64,000 bases of DNA from a virus: positions 23,861 through 87,860 of the IMG/VR virus record IMGVR_UViG_3300044730_001993; one strand, given 5' to 3'. This document shows, in pieces, positions 15,704-23,728 of the stretch. The stretch's first letter is position 1. Each line of letters starts with the position of its first letter. Made by a program: the position numbers and the translations under genes. Under the pieces are notes generated by a model that searched no databases, was not told where the DNA came from, and saw nothing but the letters and a program-made list of their open reading frames with translations.

Positions 15704-16149
15704 GCCACCACCGCGTCGTCGCGCGTGACGGTGAGCGCGCGGTCGTTGAGCCCCGCCCTCGACGCGAGGCCACGCGAGGCGTCACGGAGCGACTCGGCGT
15801 CGCTCGCGAGTGACTCGATCTCCGAAGAGTCGAGCACGGCGCCGGGTGCGATCGCCACGTTCACCTTCTCAGCGGTGTACATCCGCGAGCCGCGATCTTC
15901 GTCGACCTCGCACAGTTCGCACACGATCGTAACGCTCTCGACGCACGGGAACGCCGCGAGGATCGCGCGCGCCGCCTCGGTGAGATTGTCGAGCGCCTCG
16001 CGCTCCTGCGCCTGAGCGTGCGAGAGTTCGATGCGCGCGAGCATCGCTTCGGCGGCGGCGTCCTGTTCGGGCGTGGGTTCGTCGGAAGCGTACTCGTCGC
16101 CGCCGAAGCTATCGGGGCCGATCGCGTCGTCGTAGCGGGTGGGGTTCAT
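15700..16149 (-). CDS. Hypothetical acidic protein, head of a four-gene operon
   Basis: 149 aa. An acidic N-terminus (DDAIGPDSFGGDEYASDE), an amphipathic helix, then VTIVCELCEVDEDRGSRMYT and a C-terminal segment. Untagged, and preceded by a clear three-box promoter; the three downstream genes overlap at GTGA junctions. Confidence 0.7.
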   Translation of the reverse strand: MNPTRYDDAIGPDSFGGDEYASDEPTPEQDAAAEAMLARIELSHAQAQEREALDNLTEAARAILAAFPCVESVTIVCELCEVDEDRGSRMYTAEKVNVAIAPGAVLDSSEIESLASDAESLRDASRGLASRAGLNDRALTVTRDDAVVA

Positions 16150-16152
16150 GCC

Positions 16153-16199
16153 CCTAGTACGACGGGCGGTCGCGGTTTCTTTACGACCGCCCGCCGATT
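16153..16199 (-). promoter_or_regulatory. Three-box promoter of the 16149 gene
   Basis: Reading leftward: AATCG (16199-16195), 9 nt, CGTAAAG (16185-16179), 17 nt, CGTACTAGG (16161-16153), 3 nt, ATG. Confidence 0.7.
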
Positions 16200-16211
16200 T
16201 CGGGAGCGCGA

Positions 16212-16325
16212 TCAGCGCGAGGCGGCGGGGGCTTCGATGCCCCAGCCCACGGCGGCGGTCGAGGCGGGGGACTCGGTGCCCCATCCGAAGGCCAGCGCGA
16301 GGGAGAGTAGGATCGTGGTGAACAT
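16212..16325 (-). CDS. 37-aa exported or membrane peptide with GWG repeats
   Basis: AAGGAG lies nine bases before the ATG. The peptide starts with a signal-like hydrophobic segment (MFTTILLSLALAFGWG) and continues with two similar units, GWGTESPASTAAV and GWGIEAPAASR. It occupies an otherwise non-coding 260-nt gap. Too short for family assignment; could be a lysis or envelope peptide. Confidence 0.5.
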   Translation of the reverse strand: MFTTILLSLALAFGWGTESPASTAAVGWGIEAPAASR

Positions 16326-16409
16326 CGTGATGGCTCCTTGCGTGGTCGCCGACGTGGCGACGCACCGGGGGCACCCTACTCACGCAGCGGGGGCCAGCGC
16401 AAGGGGAAA

Positions 16410-16664
16410 CTACACATCGCGCAGCGATACCCCGATGTACCTCGCCACGGCACGCCGAACGTCCTCTCGCAGTTCGTCGATCGTCTCGCCGTCCCGCGCG
16501 GGGCTCGCAATGTACTCGGCGCACGCACGCAGCGACTCGTCGCGCGTTTGCGCGGGCAGGCTCATCCAGTCGGTCGGAGGCGGAAGTCCAATCGCAGAGG
16601 CGATATGGCAGTCGACGCCGACCATTGCCTTCGCAGCCATTTCGGCGATGTCATTCTCGTTCAT
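16410..16664 (-). CDS. Hypothetical small helical protein
   Basis: 84 aa with GAGG upstream. Helical, with a Trp/Pro turn (GLPPPTDWMSLP) and an acidic/Arg-rich C-terminal helix. It follows the 651-aa fibre gene and may be a fibre-assembly helper by position only. Confidence 0.65.
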   Translation of the reverse strand: MNENDIAEMAAKAMVGVDCHIASAIGLPPPTDWMSLPAQTRDESLRACAEYIASPARDGETIDELREDVRRAVARYIGVSLRDV

Positions 16665-16672
16665 TTTTCCTC

Positions 16673-18628
16673 TTACACCGGCCGGAGCGATGCCCCGCCC
16701 TTGAGAAGCCACGTTACACCAACCTGCGCCTTCACGCGAATACCGCCGCAGAAATCCGACGGCAAGAAATCGGTGCTCACCGTACCGCTCGCCACGGACG
16801 GAATCGTGCCCGTGGTGCGGCCCGCGCACGCGGCCACGAGGTCGGCGTCAGAGAGTTCGGTGGAGTACGTTCGTACTTCGCCGATGAGCGCCGACACGAG
16901 CGGGTAGAACGTGGGCGAGTACGCGCGCGTCGAACCGATGTCGTACGTGTCCGCGCTTGTGGGCGCGGTGTACGTTCCAGCGAGAGCAGCGATCGTCTGC
17001 ACCGCGCCGCCGCTGACGGAGTAGCGGACCGACTTGTCGGCCTTGACAACGATCGCGATCACGTAGGCCGATGACACGGTGAAATCGCTGCCAGTGAGCG
17101 CGACCTCCGCGGATGCGTTCAGACCCGCGAGATAGAGGCGCACTTGCCTGCGAGCGCCAGCGTTGTTGCCGACCGCGATATACCACCCTCTTACGCCCGC
17201 CGTCGCATTGTGGGCAGCGATGATTTCTTGCCCGGTCGGCGTGGCGTTAGGATAGATGCACACGACGATCGACTGCCCCGGCCCGAACGCGGGCACCACC
17301 GCGGCGGCGCTCGCGGTGGCGTAGTCAGCCGCCGCCCAGCCCGTCGCCGACTCGCCGCCCATGTAGAACGCCGTTGCGTTGTAGAGATTGAGCCACCCCG
17401 CGACGCCGCCAGACGGTGCCACCCATGCGGGGATGCCACCGCTCACGGTCAACACTTGCCCCGCGGTGCCCACTCCGAGACGCAGCGGCGTACCGCCAGC
17501 GTTCGCGTAGAGCATATCGCCCGCGGTTGTCATCGGGTTCGTGAGCGCGGTCGACGTTTGCCACGTCGCCGTACCACCCGACACGGTGAGAACTTGCCCG
17601 ACGGTGCCGATGCCGAGCCTACCAGCGGCACCGGATACGCCGCCGACGATCAGATCGCCGACCGTTGTCATCGGGCTCACGAACGCAGGCGCCGCCCACG
17701 AGGGCGCCCCACCGGACACGGTGAGCACTTGCCCCGCAGAACCGATCCCGAGCCGTTGCTGCGCGCCGCTCACGCCGCCCGTGATGACGTCGCCGAGCGT
17801 AGTCATCGGGTTCGCTTGAATCGTGACGGTTTGCCACGACGGGGCGCCCGAAATGTACTTGAGAAACTGCCCCTCGGAGCCGCCCGCGAGTCGCGTCGGC
17901 ACCCCGAGAGTGCCGCCGTAGATCGTGTCGCCAGCGGTGGTCATCGGGTTGACGAGTGCCACGAACGTTGCCCACGCAGCGGTGCCACCGGCCACGGTGA
18001 GAACTTGCCCGTTCACGCCGATTGCGAGTCGCCCCGCCGCTCCGCTCACGCCGCCGAGAACGAGGTCGCCCGCGGCGTTCATCGGGTTCGCGAACCCGAC
18101 TGCCGCAGCCCACGCGGGAGCGACACCAGCGCCGCCCGCGGTGAGAACGTAGCCCGCGGTGCCCGCGGCGAGGCGCGTCGCTACGCCACTCGCACCGCCG
18201 TAGATCGTGTCGCCGACGCTGTTCATCGGGTTGGTGAGCGCGGTCGTCCATGCGAGCGCGCCGCCCGTGACGCCGAGCACTTGACCGTTCGTGCCGATTG
18301 CGAAACGTGTCGGCGTGCCCAATGCTCCGCCCGCGAGAAGGTCGCCAGCCGTGGTCATGGGGTTCGCGAAGCCCACCGCCGCAGACCACGCAGGCACGCC
18401 CGACTTGACGGTCAACACGTAGTCGCTCGCGCCGATGGCAAGGCGCTGCCACGCGGATGCGCCGCGCGCGAGAAGGTCGCCCGTCGCTTGCGATGCAATC
18501 GTAAGGTTGCTGGTCTGCGTGGCGATCGTGCCCGTACCCGAGCCCGTCGTGTCGCCCGTGAGCGTGACGGTGCTGCCAACGCCGCCGTTGTACGACCCCT
18601 CGATGATTTGCGTGCCGCAGGTAATCAT
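16673..18628 (-). CDS. Tail-fibre/receptor-binding protein with ~45-aa repeats and LamG-like C-terminus
   Basis: 651 aa. Residues 1-~75 are almost identical to the N-terminus of the 1064-aa protein encoded just upstream (same ITCGTQIIEGSYNGG start). About seven repeats follow, each with NPM(T/N)-x-x-GD, a GG-x-(S/L)G turn, RLA-x-G, Q-VLTV and a Trp. The C-terminal ~230 residues resemble a concanavalin/LamG jelly roll (IVVCIYPNATPTGQE, RRQVRLYLAG, LIGEVRTYSTELSDADLVA). This is typical of fibre shafts with a sugar-binding tip. ATG overlaps the upstream TGA. Confidence 0.8.
   Translation of the reverse strand: MITCGTQIIEGSYNGGVGSTVTLTGDTTGSGTGTIATQTSNLTIASQATGDLLARGASAWQRLAIGASDYVLTVKSGVPAWSAAVGFANPMTTAGDLLAGGALGTPTRFAIGTNGQVLGVTGGALAWTTALTNPMNSVGDTIYGGASGVATRLAAGTAGYVLTAGGAGVAPAWAAAVGFANPMNAAGDLVLGGVSGAAGRLAIGVNGQVLTVAGGTAAWATFVALVNPMTTAGDTIYGGTLGVPTRLAGGSEGQFLKYISGAPSWQTVTIQANPMTTLGDVITGGVSGAQQRLGIGSAGQVLTVSGGAPSWAAPAFVSPMTTVGDLIVGGVSGAAGRLGIGTVGQVLTVSGGTATWQTSTALTNPMTTAGDMLYANAGGTPLRLGVGTAGQVLTVSGGIPAWVAPSGGVAGWLNLYNATAFYMGGESATGWAAADYATASAAAVVPAFGPGQSIVVCIYPNATPTGQEIIAAHNATAGVRGWYIAVGNNAGARRQVRLYLAGLNASAEVALTGSDFTVSSAYVIAIVVKADKSVRYSVSGGAVQTIAALAGTYTAPTSADTYDIGSTRAYSPTFYPLVSALIGEVRTYSTELSDADLVAACAGRTTGTIPSVASGTVSTDFLPSDFCGGIRVKAQVGVTWLLKGGASLRPV
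17400..18360. repeat. Fibre-shaft coding repeats (about seven units)
   Basis: Tandem units of ~130-140 bp within the 651-aa fibre gene. One unit (~17.79-17.89 kb) is almost identical to one in the neighbouring gene (~20.22-20.35 kb), consistent with exchange between the two genes. Confidence 0.75.
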
Positions 18629-18843
18629 ACGCCGCCAGCCTCGGTCGACCAGCAGCCCGCGACGGGAGCGTCGTTGTCGCAGCGTGTCACCGCCACGAAT
18701 CGCTCGACGAGCACGCCGGGGCGCATCACGTCGATCGTCAAGGTGTCGGCGTCAATCACTTCGACAACGTGCGCCGTGCACCGCTCAAGATCCGACGAGA
18801 GCGGCCTCGCGAGGTAGAAGAGAACGTGGTCCGTCGTACGCAT
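18625..18843 (-). CDS. Hypothetical small protein between the two fibre genes
   Basis: 72 aa, start overlapping the upstream stop (TGATG). Beta-rich (CTAHVVEVIDADTLTIDVM, VERFVAVTRCDND), like small baseplate or fibre-associated barrels. The VIDADTLTIDV stretch also resembles thermonuclease/OB folds, but the catalytic part is absent. Confidence 0.65.
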   Translation of the reverse strand: MRTTDHVLFYLARPLSSDLERCTAHVVEVIDADTLTIDVMRPGVLVERFVAVTRCDNDAPVAGCWSTEAGGV

Positions 18844-21800
18844 CAGAGCGCCTCCACGGTGCAGTTGTCGAACGTCATCGTGACGGTGCCGCCCGCGGAC
18901 GGATTCTGAGCCATCAGCACCACAAGGTCCCATCCCTTCGTATCGAACGGAGAGTACGCGAAGACGGCGCCGCAGGATCGAAAATCGCTATCCGACGGCC
19001 TCGCTCCACCAGTCCCTCGCGCAAACGCGAACACCAGCGTGCCTCCGTCCGCAGTAAGTTGGGTCCAGTCGTTTCCGTCGTAGAGCGGCGGCGACGCGGG
19101 CGTGCCGCTCGTGATCGCGGCGGCGGTCACAAAATTCTGCGAACCGATCGTGGTCCCCGCGTAGTACATCCCGTACTTCGACGCAGCCGACCCCGTATTC
19201 TCTAACGTAACGCACGGCGTCGTTCCGCCAGTTTTGCCGCTGAACGAGGCGAGCCGGAGCGTGACTCTGAATCGTGAGGCGACAACGCCGGTCGGCATCG
19301 GCACGCGCACGCGCGGAGCGGTGTACGTCCCGCTTGCGTAGCCTGCGGTGACGCCCGCCCCGATCGACAGCGTGACGACGCTGGCCGACGTGATGGTCGC
19401 GGTGCCGTTGCCGTTCGTCGCGGCGCCAGTCGTCCAGTTGATCGTATACGTTGTCGTGCCAGTGGCCGACCACGACGGAGCAACGCCAGCGCCACCAGAC
19501 GTAAGCACGTATCCCGCGGTGCCCGCCGCGAGCCGCGTGGGCGCCCCCGAGGCGCCGCCGACGATCAGATCACCGACGGTCGTCATGGGGTTCGTGAGCG
19601 CGGAGAACGTGGCCCACGCGGGCACGCTGCTCACGATCTGGAGTACCTGCCCTTCGGTGCCCACGGCGAGTCGAGCGGGCACGCCCGACGCGCCACCTTG
19701 AATAAGGTCACCGACGGTGGTCATCGGGTTCGTGAGCCCCGCAGCCCACGTCACCGTCGTGCCGTTCGATGCGAGGAACGTTCCGTTCGCTCCGATGCCG
19801 AGTCGCGCCGGAGCGCCGGAAACACCGCCGACGATCACGTCGCCGTCGGTCGTCATGGGGTTCGCGAAGCCCACGGGTGCCGCCCACGACGGTACGCCAG
19901 CGGCGAGCGTGAGCACGTTTCCGTTCGAGCCAGCCGCGAGACGCGTGGGCACGCCGCTCACGCCGCCGTACAGCGTGTCCCCCGTCGTGGTCATGGGGTT
20001 CGAGAGACCCGCCGCCCACGACACGGCGGACCCGTTCGACGCGAGGAACGTCCCGTTCGCTCCGATCGCGAGGCGCGTTGCGGCGCCGGAGACGCCGCCG
20101 ACGATCACGTCGCCTGCCGTGGTCATCGGGTTAGCGAAGCCCACTGGCGCAGCCCACGCGGGCGCCCCACCGGACACGGTGAGAACCTGCCCCGACGTGC
20201 CGATACCGAGGCGTTGCTGCGCGCCGCTCACGCCGCCCGTGATAACGTCGCCGAGCGTTGTCATCGGGTTCGCTTGAATCGTGACAGTCTGCCACGATGG
20301 CGTGCCCGAAACGTACTTGAGAAACTGCCCCTCGGAGCCGCCCGCGAGCCGCGCCGGAGCACCACTCACGCCGCCAGCGATCATATCGCCCGCGGTTGTC
20401 ATGGGGTTGACGAGCGCCGTGAACGTTGCCCACGCAGCGGTGCCACCGCTCACGGTCAACACTTGCCCTGCGGTGCCGATCCCGAGCCGCCCCGCTGCGC
20501 CCGAGACGCCGCCGAGCACGAGGTCGCCCGCGGTGGTCATCGGGTTCGTGTACGGCGTCGCCCACGACGGCACGCCGCCAGCGATCGTGAGCACTTGCCC
20601 GGTGCTCCCGACGGCGAGGCGCGTCGGAGCGCCAGCGGTGCCGCCGTAGATCGTGTCACCTTCGGCGTTCATCGGGTTCGAGAGCACGGTCGTCCATGCG
20701 AGCGCGCCGCCCGTGACCCCGAGTACCTCGCCGTTCGAGCCGATGCCGAGTCGAGTGGGAGTGCCCGATGAACCGCCCGCGATCAAGTCGCCCGCGGTGG
20801 TCATCGGGTTCGCGAACCCGACCGCCGACGCCCACGCCGCGGTGCCGCCAGCGACGGTGAGAACCTGCCCCGCAGAACCGATCGCGAGTCGGCCCGCGGC
20901 GCCGGAAACGCCGCCGAGCACGAGGTCGCCCGCGGTGGTCATCGGGTTCGTGTACGGCGTCGCCCACGAAGGCACGCCTGCCGCGAGCGTGAGAACTTGA
21001 CCGTTCGTGCCCACGGCGAGTCGCGTCGGGGCGCCCGCGGTGCCCCCGTAGATTGTATCCCCGACGGAGTTCATCGGGTTCGTGAGCGCGGAGAACGTCG
21101 CCCACGCGGCGGTGCCGCCGCTCACGGTGAGCACTTGCCCCGCCGTGCCGATGCCGAGTCGCCCCGCCGCTCCGCTCACGCCGCCGAGCACGAGGTCGCC
21201 CGCGGTGGTCATCGGGTTCGTGTACGGCGTCGCCCACGACGGAACACCCGCGGCGATCGTGAGCACTTGCCCGGTGCTCCCGACGGCAAGGCGTGTCGGC
21301 GCACCCGCGGTGCCGCCGTAGATCGTGTCACCCACGGCGTTCATCGGGTTCGTGAGTGCGCTGAACGTCACCCACGCGGGGGCACCCGCGTTGACCGTCA
21401 ACACTTGCCCCGCGGTGCCGATCGCGAGTCGCGTCGCTGCGCCCGACGAACCGCCTGCGATCAGGTCGCCCGCCGTGGTCATCGGGTTCGCGAAGCCAAC
21501 CGCTGCGGCCCACGCCGGGGCAACGCCCGCGCCACCCGCGGTGAGAACGTACCCCGCGGTGCCCGCGGCAAGCCGCGTCGCTACGCCGCTCGCACCGCCG
21601 TAGATCGTGTCGCCGACGCTGTTCATCGGGTTGGCGAAGCCGACCGCGGACGCCCACGCAGGCACGCCCGACTTGACCGTGAGCACGTAGTTCTCGGTGC
21701 CCACCGCGAGGCGCGTGGCCGTGCCGCTCACGCCACCCGCGATCAAGTCGCCGGGGTCCGTCATCGGGTTCGTGAAACCCGCCGCAGCGGCCCACGCTGG

Positions 21801-22037
21801 CACGCCCGCGGTGACGGTGAGAACCTGCCCGTTCACGCCGATTGCGAGGCGTTGCCACGCCGACGCTCCGCGTGCGAGGATGTCACCCGTCGCCTGCGAT
21901 GCAATCGTGAGGTTGCTGGTCTGCGTGGCGATCGTGCCCGTACCCGAGCCCGTCGTGTCGCCCGTGAGCGTGACGGTGCTACCGCCGCCACCGCCGTTGT
22001 ACGACCCCTCGATGATTTGCGTGCCGCAGGTAATCAC
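18843..22037 (-). CDS. Large tail-fibre protein with about 17 shaft repeats
   Basis: 1064 aa. The N-terminal ~75 residues are shared with the 651-aa fibre protein. About seventeen repeats follow (counting NPMT/NPMN units), then a unique ~215-aa C-terminal domain, beta-rich with jelly-roll character (VRVPMPTGVVASRFRVTLRL, GTVTMTFDNCTVEAL). The shared base with different tips suggests two alternative or paired receptor-binding fibres on one baseplate. It leads a co-transcribed group with the small 18843 gene and the second fibre. Confidence 0.8.
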   Translation of the reverse strand: MITCGTQIIEGSYNGGGGGSTVTLTGDTTGSGTGTIATQTSNLTIASQATGDILARGASAWQRLAIGVNGQVLTVTAGVPAWAAAAGFTNPMTDPGDLIAGGVSGTATRLAVGTENYVLTVKSGVPAWASAVGFANPMNSVGDTIYGGASGVATRLAAGTAGYVLTAGGAGVAPAWAAAVGFANPMTTAGDLIAGGSSGAATRLAIGTAGQVLTVNAGAPAWVTFSALTNPMNAVGDTIYGGTAGAPTRLAVGSTGQVLTIAAGVPSWATPYTNPMTTAGDLVLGGVSGAAGRLGIGTAGQVLTVSGGTAAWATFSALTNPMNSVGDTIYGGTAGAPTRLAVGTNGQVLTLAAGVPSWATPYTNPMTTAGDLVLGGVSGAAGRLAIGSAGQVLTVAGGTAAWASAVGFANPMTTAGDLIAGGSSGTPTRLGIGSNGEVLGVTGGALAWTTVLSNPMNAEGDTIYGGTAGAPTRLAVGSTGQVLTIAGGVPSWATPYTNPMTTAGDLVLGGVSGAAGRLGIGTAGQVLTVSGGTAAWATFTALVNPMTTAGDMIAGGVSGAPARLAGGSEGQFLKYVSGTPSWQTVTIQANPMTTLGDVITGGVSGAQQRLGIGTSGQVLTVSGGAPAWAAPVGFANPMTTAGDVIVGGVSGAATRLAIGANGTFLASNGSAVSWAAGLSNPMTTTGDTLYGGVSGVPTRLAAGSNGNVLTLAAGVPSWAAPVGFANPMTTDGDVIVGGVSGAPARLGIGANGTFLASNGTTVTWAAGLTNPMTTVGDLIQGGASGVPARLAVGTEGQVLQIVSSVPAWATFSALTNPMTTVGDLIVGGASGAPTRLAAGTAGYVLTSGGAGVAPSWSATGTTTYTINWTTGAATNGNGTATITSASVVTLSIGAGVTAGYASGTYTAPRVRVPMPTGVVASRFRVTLRLASFSGKTGGTTPCVTLENTGSAASKYGMYYAGTTIGSQNFVTAAAITSGTPASPPLYDGNDWTQLTADGGTLVFAFARGTGGARPSDSDFRSCGAVFAYSPFDTKGWDLVVLMAQNPSAGGTVTMTFDNCTVEAL
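19470..21780. repeat. Fibre-shaft coding repeats (about seventeen units)
   Basis: Tandem units of ~130-140 bp. Some are near-identical at DNA level, for example around 20.53, 20.94 and 21.21 kb, where the YTNPMTTAGDLVLGG unit recurs. Unequal recombination could change shaft length. Confidence 0.8.
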
Positions 22038-22040
22038 TCG

Positions 22041-22643
22041 TCAGTCGTCCGATCGCGCCGCATCGTCGAGGAGTTTGGACACGCCATCGCGCAGTCGCTC
22101 CTCCCACGCGCCCGTGAGCGTGCGGACGACCGAGAGGGCCTGCACCGTGTCGGCCGCAGCGGCGAGCGTCGACCCGGACGCGTGGTCGTCGCGCGAGGTC
22201 ACGAGCACGCACCGCGGCCCGCGGCCCATCGACGCGAGCACGCTCAGACCGGAGACGCCGTGACCGAGCGTGAGGTCCGAAATAACCACCGCGGCGCGCA
22301 CCTCGCTCCATACGGCGGCGGCGTTTTCGAGCGACGCAACGACGTGCGCGTGCGCACCGAGCATCGTGAGCGTCGAGGCGCACGTCGGATCGTCGGTGAC
22401 CGCGTGCAGCGGCACACCGAGCGGCGCGAGCAGCGCCACCAGCGCGCAGAGCGCGGGCGGAGAGTCGTCGATAATCATGATGCTGCGACGAAGTTCGTGA
22501 TCGCAGAGCCACGCTCGCAGGTGCGCGGTGAGGTCCGCGGTCTGCGATGCGAGTTCGTTCATGTGGTACGCCAGTCCGCGCATCAGTTCGCCCGCGAACG
22601 ACGGCGAAGGCCCGTCGATTGGCGTGATAACGGAGTTCATCAT
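22041..22643 (-). CDS. Response-regulator-like protein with N-terminal helix
   Basis: 200 aa. Residues 1-50 are helical; residues ~52-165 resemble a receiver domain: IMIIDDSPPALCALVALL (acidic pocket), AAVVISDLTLGHG (phospho-acceptor Asp), CVLVTSRDD (Thr/Ser switch). A clear conserved Lys is not evident, so it may be a pseudo-receiver. Directly upstream of the fibre operon, in tandem with a membrane protein and a PAS protein. Confidence 0.7.
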   Translation of the reverse strand: MMNSVITPIDGPSPSFAGELMRGLAYHMNELASQTADLTAHLRAWLCDHELRRSIMIIDDSPPALCALVALLAPLGVPLHAVTDDPTCASTLTMLGAHAHVVASLENAAAVWSEVRAAVVISDLTLGHGVSGLSVLASMGRGPRCVLVTSRDDHASGSTLAAAADTVQALSVVRTLTGAWEERLRDGVSKLLDDAARSDD

Positions 22644-22969
22644 CGGACGACCACCCGAGCTACCGTCGCCGCGACTACGCCGAAAATGACGCTCACCAGA
22701 GCGGCGAGCGCGATGGCCTGCGAGCGCGTGGCTTCCAACTCGCGCAGCCGTCGCTCCACGTCATCGCGCAGCCGACGATCGATCTCCGCGCGCCACGTAG
22801 CGATATCGTCGAGTCGCGTGATGATTCTCGCCGTGACACCCTCCAGAGCGGTGTTCGCGCGCGATTGCTCCTTCGCGATTTCCGCCACGGAGCGATTGAG
22901 CGCCTCGATGCCGCCGAGGATCACTCGGCGGTGCTCCGCCCAGCTATCGCTGTCACTTGGATTCGCCAC
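22640..22969 (-). CDS. Tail-anchored coiled-coil membrane protein
   Basis: 109 aa. Long charged amphipathic helix, then a C-terminal transmembrane segment (AIALAALVSVIFGVVAATVA) and RVVVR. Similar in plan to phage spanin/holin-type proteins or tail anchors. Overlaps neighbours on both sides. Confidence 0.7.
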   Translation of the reverse strand: MANPSDSDSWAEHRRVILGGIEALNRSVAEIAKEQSRANTALEGVTARIITRLDDIATWRAEIDRRLRDDVERRLRELEATRSQAIALAALVSVIFGVVAATVARVVVR

Positions 22970-23399
22970 AGATCACTCCTCTCGCGACAGCGTAACCGTC
23001 GTGCCACGGGCTGATGCGCCACGCGATGCGTGACGGCGTTACACCATCTGCGTGCCGATACACATTCTCGAAACGTTCGACCCCGCGGTTCTCTGCGACG
23101 TTCGACGCCACAACGTCGTGTGAACTCGCCACGTCATCCGCCGACGCGAGGTAGCGCGACCACGGAGTCCCCTCGACTGCCTGCGCCTCGTAGCCGAGCC
23201 GCGCCCACCCGCCGCCGCCGACCGCGATAAAATGCGTGGTCGACACGAGGCAGTGCAGGATGTGATCGTCGGCGAGCGCCCACGACGCCGCGAGCGCCCA
23301 GCGCATCGCGGGAGGCGACGCGAGGTCGACGAGCGCGCAGAGGGCGCGGTCGATCTCCGCGAGCGTTGCGGCGGTGAGCGGTTCGGCGTCCAGACTCAT
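22953..23399 (-). CDS. PAS-domain protein
   Basis: 148 aa. Residues ~48-140 follow a PAS fold: a beta hairpin (STTHFIAVGGGGWARLGY), G-TPWSRYLASADDV like the 'G-x-x-x-x-d-x-v-h-p-D-D' turn, a helical connector and ENVYRHADGVTPSRIAWRI. PAS domains sense ligands or mediate partner binding. No kinase domain is attached. With the receiver protein two genes downstream it could form a sensory module, perhaps acting on host signalling (inference). Confidence 0.65.
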   Translation of the reverse strand: MSLDAEPLTAATLAEIDRALCALVDLASPPAMRWALAASWALADDHILHCLVSTTHFIAVGGGGWARLGYEAQAVEGTPWSRYLASADDVASSHDVVASNVAENRGVERFENVYRHADGVTPSRIAWRISPWHDGYAVARGVICGESK

Positions 23400-23725
23400 T
23401 GCCCGCCCGCCTCGATTGAGAGCGTGGTCCCGAGCGTCGATGTGAACGTCATGCGAAACGTCGTGATCGGCTCATCGCTCCCGTCGATCGTCGGAAGCGA
23501 TGCGCCCGCCGCCACCGGCACCGCCGTGATCGCCACCGCCGCGCCGAACAGCGTGCCGTTCGGAGACGATGCGACGGAGAGCGCCGTCAACGGGTTCGCG
23601 CCCGTGTTCGCGACGACGATGTTCCAGTTCGTCGCGTTGTTGATCGGCACGTCGAGCGTGCGCGGCGTCGCCGCTGCGAGCACGAGCGTCGTGGTGTAGT
23701 AGCACGTTCGCGACGGGTTCGGCAC
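23396..23725 (-). CDS. Small beta-rich virion-type protein
   Basis: 109 aa, GTG start. Ala/Thr/Val-rich with alternating strands (TRTLDV-like PRTLDVPINNATNWNIVV, FRMTFTSTLGTTLSIEAGGQ), like decoration or stabilisation proteins. Role inferred from composition and neighbours. Confidence 0.6.
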   Translation of the reverse strand: MPNPSRTCYYTTTLVLAAATPRTLDVPINNATNWNIVVANTGANPLTALSVASSPNGTLFGAAVAITAVPVAAGASLPTIDGSDEPITTFRMTFTSTLGTTLSIEAGGQ

Positions 23726-23728
23726 GGG

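Noticed and set aside
17400-21780. Regularly spaced repeats as a possible CRISPR array
   Set aside because: Units are ~130-140 bp, in frame, translate to a conserved protein repeat and have no short constant repeat with unique spacers.
16900-23033. Long rightward frames opposite the tail-fibre genes
   Set aside because: Repeated antisense readings of the coding repeats; composition is Arg/His-rich and no motif is present. The leftward fibre frames explain the region.
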